From the NCBI RefSeq assembly GCF_014839805.1, contig NC_051131.1, positions 7,242,913 through 7,306,912 of the forward strand: a stretch of 64,000 nt of DNA, in the 5' to 3' direction. Positions 58,431 to 64,000 of this stretch are shown one piece after another. The position numbers and the translations under genes are program-made. The notes beneath the pieces were generated by a model that did not search any database, was not told where the DNA came from, and was given only the letters and a program-made list of their open reading frames with translations. The stretch's first letter is position 1. The number at the start of each line of letters is the position of its first letter. Source of the stretch: Manduca sexta (lineage: Eukaryota; Arthropoda; Insecta; Lepidoptera; Sphingidae).

Positions 58431-59416
58431 CTAGCTTCCGCCCGCAGCTTCGCCCGCGTGGATTTTGGGTTTCAAAAATGGAGAAGGTGCTCAATTTGTC
58501 GGGATGTTTTTTTAATTTATGGTGGTATGCAGGTGGTCCGATTGTCCGGTCAGGGTCTGATAATGGGATCCTGGTGAAATCGAAGGAACTTTTAACCATT
58601 AAGGTTGCACACGAAATGACGAAAGCTTAAAAAATGGAGTAACTTCTCCCGTTTTCCCAAGATTTCCCTTCACTGCTCTGCTCCTATTAATTGTAGCATG
58701 ATGAAAAGTATACTATAACCAGCACAGGAGTATGACAAATAATTGTACCAAGTTTCGTTAAAATCCGTCGAGTAGTTTTTGTTTCTATAACGGTTATACA
58801 GACAGACAGACAAAAATTTTACTAATTGCATTTTTGGCATCAGTATCGATCCCTAATCACCCCCAGTTATTTTGGAAATATATTTCATGTACAGAATTGA
58901 CCTCTCTACAGATTTATTATAAGTATAGATATGCAAAAGTAGCTCAAAATTGACCATAACGAAAACATGCATTTTAAAGTAAAACAAAAGAAATAATATC
59001 GTGAAGCCAACCAAATAACTAATGATATATTAAATTTTGTGACTGTTCAATTTAGTCAGGTCCGCGATATCACTTTTGTTGAGTTTCAGAACGCGACATT
59101 ACATTATTATATTCTGTGCTCCAACGCACACTGCTTTGATGTTAGGAACACACCTACATTGCTTAGACAACAGTGAACTTTATACAATAGCAGTAAAGCT
59201 CAAATTGACTCTACGTATTAGTTAGAAAACGTTTGTATGGGAAATAGAAAAATGCTGTTTTGAGGATTTTCCCGGCAATTATTCGAATTTTTCTCACCTT
59301 TTAAACCTTCCCTAGACCTCCACGAATAATTCAAGACCAAGATAAGATAAATCCGTTCAGCCGTTCTCGAGTTTTAGCGAGACTAACGAACAGCAATTCA
59401 TTTTTATATATATAGA
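58431..59416 (-). mobile_element. Non-autonomous Helitron, 986 bases
   Basis: Minus strand starts TCTATATATATAAAAATGAA and ends CGCGGGCGAAGCTGCGGGCG-GAAG-CTAG before a T. It contains CTCGAGAACGGCTGAACGG near the 5' end, a common lepidopteran Helitron segment. No coding sequence. Confidence 0.78.
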
Positions 59417-60028
59417 TACTGACAAAATTGTATGGTATAAACATTGAACACCATTACACATAATTTTTTTCTTTTTTTCAAGTACTTTTATGTATTTCTG
59501 GACCAATTTTCGACGAGTTGGACCGTCATTTATTAGAAAACACTACATCAGATCTTTCAAGGCCTCAACGGACTAGTTTCCAGAGCCATACCATTAAAAT
59601 AAAACACAATTTTTTTTTCTGAAAATTCAGACCTAGTTTATTTGGTTTATTTATCTCTGATCAAGCACTATAAATATTATTACAGAGTGTAACAATTTTA
59701 TTATGCTTATATTGTCAATTTATTTATTATTATTTTAATATTTATATTTAGGTGAGTATACAACAATATTCAAAAAAGTACAGCTTTGAACCACAAAACC
59801 ACATTTTGCATAGCTTGCATATAGGTACTCGAGATTCCAAATCTGGCAATCTCGCGCCGAAATTAATGCAAACTACAAAGTCTCTCACGCTATACCATAG
59901 ACTAACTAATAGTATTCGGCGCGACTAAGCGTGTAAACCTGCGGAATGGGCGGCTAGCGTACAATGTGTACTTTGTCTACCGATTTAGTCACGTTGACGT
60001 TTAAGCGTTAGCGTTTTACGATTAGGCG

Positions 60029-61637
60029 CTCAGAACAAGAACAAGCATAGAAGGAATCTAAATTACCCTCATATACTTATCCTATTTTTTCAAATAGGCC
60101 AAAACCGTTGAAAAGAACGAGACAAATATTATGTTGCTAAGGTCGGCTTGCGTACACTTTAAAATAATCATATGGTTACCTTTGGTCCTCTTTATGATGC
60201 CGAATTAAAAAGCAAATAAAATGTCAAATGTTCCAACTTGCCAATCTCAAAACAATGTCACAAACGCACTCACACAATTTAGTTACGTTATACTTCAGCG
60301 CGTACTTTTCTAAAGTGGCTACATGTTGTGTAAATTATTGTTGTTAATTTTAATAAATACACAGTGCTGTTTAAGTAAAATATAGCCCTAGGAACAAGCA
60401 ATGGCCTGCGTTATTGTGGGGTGTAAATCTCATTCTTCTCGTAAAGAAAATGAAACTGAAATCATCAGCTTCCATCGGCGAGTAAACAAAAAACCTAATA
60501 TATTTGCTTAAACCCTGTACATAAGTGCAAAAAGTGTTATTAATTATACTTTATTATGCTTTAGTCATATTATAATCTGCTGTTTGCCATTCGATCCAGT
60601 CATTATTAAGTATTTTTCATTTTTACCAATTTACGTAGTCGTGTTCAATAGTGTTGTGCTGCATATTCTTTCGATAACATAAATGTTGGTATATTGTAGT
60701 TTACTATTTTGCATAAATTGCCTTTTACTTTCAATATACGGTGGTGTAGTGGTAAAAGCCACTTGGAAACCGTGCGCGAAGGCTGGGGTCGAGGAAACTA
60801 TCTGATTTTCATAGTGTGTTTCATACAATGTGTTTCATTGCAGATTCCCTACAGATGATGCTATGAGGCAAAAATGGATCGTTGCCATAGCTCGTCCCAA
60901 TTGGCTTGGAAAAAACAGCACCGTGTTTGCTCTAAGCATTTTGACAAAGTTTTATTTACATTGAAATAAGTTATCAAACATATGTGACATGAATGATACC
61001 GCTGTGTTTTAATTTTACTGTCCCATTTTAGTAGCTTCTGTCAAATCCCACCTCTTGGGTATCTTTTAATGCCTAAGAAAGTCAGAAAAGAACAGAAGGC
61101 GTACTGGCTTTCTCCTAGACGAAATTCCGGCCGATTTCTTGTTTGTTGCTTACAGCGGTTTCCATTCCTTCCGAAATTTCTAACAGTTTCTTAATTTAAT
61201 AATCTAAATGCTAAACCATTTTTGTGTTTAGTAAATGACGTTTCGGAAGGCATGGAAACTGCTGTAAATAGCAAATGAAAATTGGACAAAATTTAGCTCG
61301 AAGAACGCCGGTAGTTCTATAGTTTATTGTAATTTAACAGCTTTTACCGAGTGCTTTTATATACCCAGACTTTTTATCGTACATGAATACCAAATCAGGG
61401 TTTTAATATCTTTTTTTAGCCTTTAACTAAAATAGCAATTTGCAACGGTTTGTAGTTGACTGACCGAAAAGTGTTTATTTTAACAGGTCTGTGAATTTAC
61501 CATAGCCGATAGACAAAGCATCTATCGATATCGATAAGATGTCAGAAGGGATCGCAACACAATTAAATTTCTTGCTGTCTAAGACACAGTACACTCAAAT
61601 GTCATAGTGTTACTTCTATGCTTGTCATTGTTCTGAG
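60029..61637 (+). mobile_element. P-like THAP element, copy 3, exact ends
   Basis: 1,609 bases from CTCAGAACAAGAACAAGC to GACAAGCATAGAAG-type inverted end TTGTTCTGAG. A perfect 8-base duplication ATTAGGCG lies at 60021-60028 and 61638-61645. The empty site (GATTAGGCGTTAGCGAG) is present in the neighbouring repeat unit at about 63231-63247. The THAP exon 1 start is at 60401 (MACVIVGCKSHS); exon 2 has a one-base deletion relative to copy 2 (TTGGCTTGG for TTGGCATTGG) and shifts frame before the last zinc ligands. Confidence 0.93.
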
Positions 61638-61654
61638 ATTAGGCGTTAGCGAGT

Positions 61655-62182
61655 TAGTCCATTGAAAAGTTACATTTGGGGTTGCGTTTATTATCAGCTA
61701 TTCTTACAATAAGAGAGGTTAGAAATAATAATAATAATAGCAGGCAGATGTTTTTTTGTTCCCTAATGGTCCCTTGGGTATTTGGGTATTAATGAGAGTA
61801 CAAAAAAGTATTATGAACCTTATAAACACACGTTCTGATGACGTTGCAATGGACATTGCTTAACATTGAATTTCATAACATTTTTGCTTATAACTTTTTA
61901 TTTATAGTTCTACGACAAAAGTTACTAGACCAAAGTTGTAGAGAATTTAATTTGCAACAAAAAATGTTCATACATTTTTTTGTCAGATAAATAGTTTAAG
62001 AGATACATCGTAAAAACCATTTCAACCCCTATTTTCAAGATGGCGGCCGTGGGACAAGGGTGGCGACCCCACAAACTTTGTTTTAGCTTTAGACTGACCC
62101 CCCCTACACTTCAAAAAAATAAAATTGCGTCCTCTAAAAAACGCAAGGTAAGGCCTAAAAAATGTAACATTTCAATGGACTA
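61655..62182. mobile_element. 528-base TIR element with AGT duplication
   Basis: Ends TAGTCCATTGAAAAGTTACA and its inverted copy (one mismatch in 23). Flanked by AGT (61652-61654 and 62183-62185); the empty sister site in unit 2 reads GCGAGTACGG, so a 3-base duplication is confirmed. Non-coding. A 3-base duplication would suit PIF/Harbinger or CACTA, but AGT is not their usual target. Confidence 0.85.
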
Positions 62183-62657
62183 AGTACGGTTAACGTCACG
62201 CTTGGCTTTTGTCTAGGCTCTGAAGTCTAGGCCCTCTGGGGGTCTAGACAAAAACCCTTTTCTGTTAGCGTTCACGCTTACGGAAAGTTCAAAATGTATG
62301 AAAATGACATATGCTGAAGAGAAGTCACGTGACTGCTGCAAAAATTGGTAGACAAAAATTTTCAATTCGACATTCGGAAAGAAACGTTAACGTTAGCGTG
62401 ACTAATAAACAGTCCATAGAAAAATGAAACATACAAATGGTAGACAAGTGTCATTTTTGACAACTGAAACTGCTATTTAGCGTCACCGATTCACGTTTTA
62501 TTTATCAACAGTTGTAGACCTCACGCTACGGTATTCGTCAACTGGAAAATTAGTGAAATATTCTTTTTTTACATCATCATGCATAGTTTAAAACTATTAT
62601 GGGCCGCTAATAACGAAATATCATTGTCAGAGACGAACAAGAATATATCGCTGCGAA

Positions 62658-62768
62658 ATGGAGAAAATTGAAATTTTGCAGGAATTGGAATTTAACAATC
62701 GTTTTCGATTAAGTAAAGAATGTTTTCGTCTGATTGAAGACGTCTATGTGATGATCTTCCATACATAA
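62658..62768 (+). pseudogene. Harbinger-like transposase N-terminal fragment in the tandem unit
   Basis: A 36-codon stretch with the pattern FNNRFRLSKECFRLIEDV resembles the start of PIF/Harbinger transposases, which typically read F-x-RFRLSK near the N-terminus. No DDE core follows. In unit 2 the matching segment (near 63755-63845) is interrupted by a stop. The evidence is one motif, so confidence is low. Confidence 0.4.
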
Positions 62769-64000
62769 TAATAATAAAAAGAAAGTTCTCATTTGAAAAA
62801 GTATTATAATACCTGTGCATAAATGCTTTATAAGAAAGCATTACAAAACAACAACAAAAAATACCATTTCCACCTACAGAGTGTAACAATTTTGTTATGC
62901 TTATATTTTCAATTTATTTATTATTATTTTATCATTTATATTTAGGTATACAACAATATTCATAAAAGTACAGCTTTAAACCACAAAACCACATTTTGCA
63001 TAGCTTGCATATAGGTACTCGAGATTCCAAATCTGGCAATCTCGCGCCGAAATTAATGCAAACTACAAAGATGGATGATTGCATTTGACAATCTCTCACG
63101 CTATACCATAGACTAACTAACAGAATTCGGCGTGACTAAGCGTGCAAACGTGCGGAATGGGCGGCTAGCGTACAATGTGTACTTTGTCTACCGATTTAGT
63201 CACGTTGACGTTTAGACGTTAGCGTTTTACGATTAGGCGTTAGCGAGTACGGTTAACGTCACGCTTGGCTTTTGTCTAGGCCCCCTGTTCAGTGTTCATC
63301 TTACGTAGTATTTGTATTCTCTTTGAGTGTTCAGGGGGTCTAGACAAAAATCCTTTTCTGTTAGCGTTCACACTTACGGAAAGTCCAAAATGTATGAAAA
63401 TGACATATGCTGAAGAGAAGTCACGTGACTGCAGCAAAAATTGGTAGACAAAAATTTTCAATTCGACATTCGGAAAGAAACGTTAACGTTAGCGTGACTA
63501 ATGAACAGTCCATAGAGAACTGAAACATACAAATGGTAGACAAGTGTAATTTTTGACAACTGAAACTGCTATTTAGCGTCACCGATTCATGTTTTATTTA
63601 TCAACAGTTGTAGACCTCACGCTACGGTTTTCATCTACTGGAAAATTAGTGAAATATTTTTTTTTTTACATTATTATGCATAGTTTAAAACTATTGTGGG
63701 CCGCTAATAACGAAATATCATTGTCAGAGACGAACAAGAATATATCGCTGCGAAATGAAGAAAATTGTAATTTAGAAAGAATTGCAATTTAACAATCGTT
63801 TTCGATTAAGTAAAGAATGTTTTCGTCTGGTTGAAGACGTCTATGTGATGATCTTCCATGCATAATAATAATAAAAAGAAAGTCCTCATTTGAAAAAGTA
63901 TTACAATACCTGTGCATAAATGATTTATAAGAAAGCATTACAAAACAACAACAAAAAAATACCATTTCCACCTACAGAGTGTAACAATTTTGTTATGCTT

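Larger units (their letters stand above)
59684..64000. repeat. Head-to-tail tandem repeat, ~1.1-kb unit, third copy begins at the window edge
   Basis: Unit 1 (59684-62875) and unit 2 (62876-63975) align end to end starting at GAGTGTAACAATTTT; unit 3 begins at 63976. Unit 1 is longer because it holds two insertions (P-like copy 3 and a 528-base TIR element) and a little internal difference. Each unit is dense in GTTAGCG/CGCTAAC motifs. The right edge of the array is outside the window. Confidence 0.88.

Overview
The window looks like nuclear DNA from an insect, almost certainly a moth or butterfly. The genes are AT-rich, have many introns, and encode clear insect orthologues. The spaces between exons are filled with repeat types typical of Lepidoptera: a tRNA-derived SINE ending in ATT repeats, Helitrons ending in CTAG, RTE-like LINE tails, hAT MITEs, P-like THAP elements and a DIRS-type retrotransposon. 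There is no bacterial or organellar signal.

Layout. (1) 86-13614, minus strand: vigilin (multi-KH RNA-binding protein), 12 coding exons; its 3' end lies beyond the left edge. Its introns hold a perfect 104-base hairpin, a 3-kb TIR element and a Helitron interrupted by a hAT element. (2) 13.6-19.3 kb: intergenic, shared 5' side of two divergent genes. (3) 19300-28364, plus strand: SF3B1, complete in 21 coding exons. (4) 29.6-39.2 kb: a nest of transposons, including a P-like element split by a LINE, next to a complete-length DIRS element with gag, RT-RNase H and tyrosine recombinase reading frames. (5) 40600-47831, minus strand: TECPR1-like protein in six exons, carrying a galectin domain with all key sugar-contact residues. 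(6) 48.7-50.3 kb: second P-like copy. (7) 51091-52282, plus strand: MPV17-like membrane protein in four exons. (8) 52.3-64 kb: no cellular gene recognised; a 3.4-kb fold-back (palindromic) THAP element, a Helitron, and about two units of a tandem repeat, one containing two further insertions with precise target duplications.

The four cellular genes are housekeeping genes with no obvious shared pathway: RNA binding/translation (vigilin), U2 snRNP splicing (SF3B1), damaged-lysosome handling and autophagy (TECPR1), and an organelle membrane channel-like protein (MPV17 family). They are not an operon-like group.

The most notable points are: the galectin domain inside TECPR1; a hAT-like insertion whose target duplication contains the 3' splice site of SF3B1 exon 6; three copies of a P-like element, one with an empty-site paralogue in the same window and one encoding an intact THAP-only peptide; a nearly identical 3.4-kb palindrome; and one-base indels in at least four places in conserved exons of vigilin and SF3B1 (with three more in the DIRS element), which probably reflect residual assembly errors.
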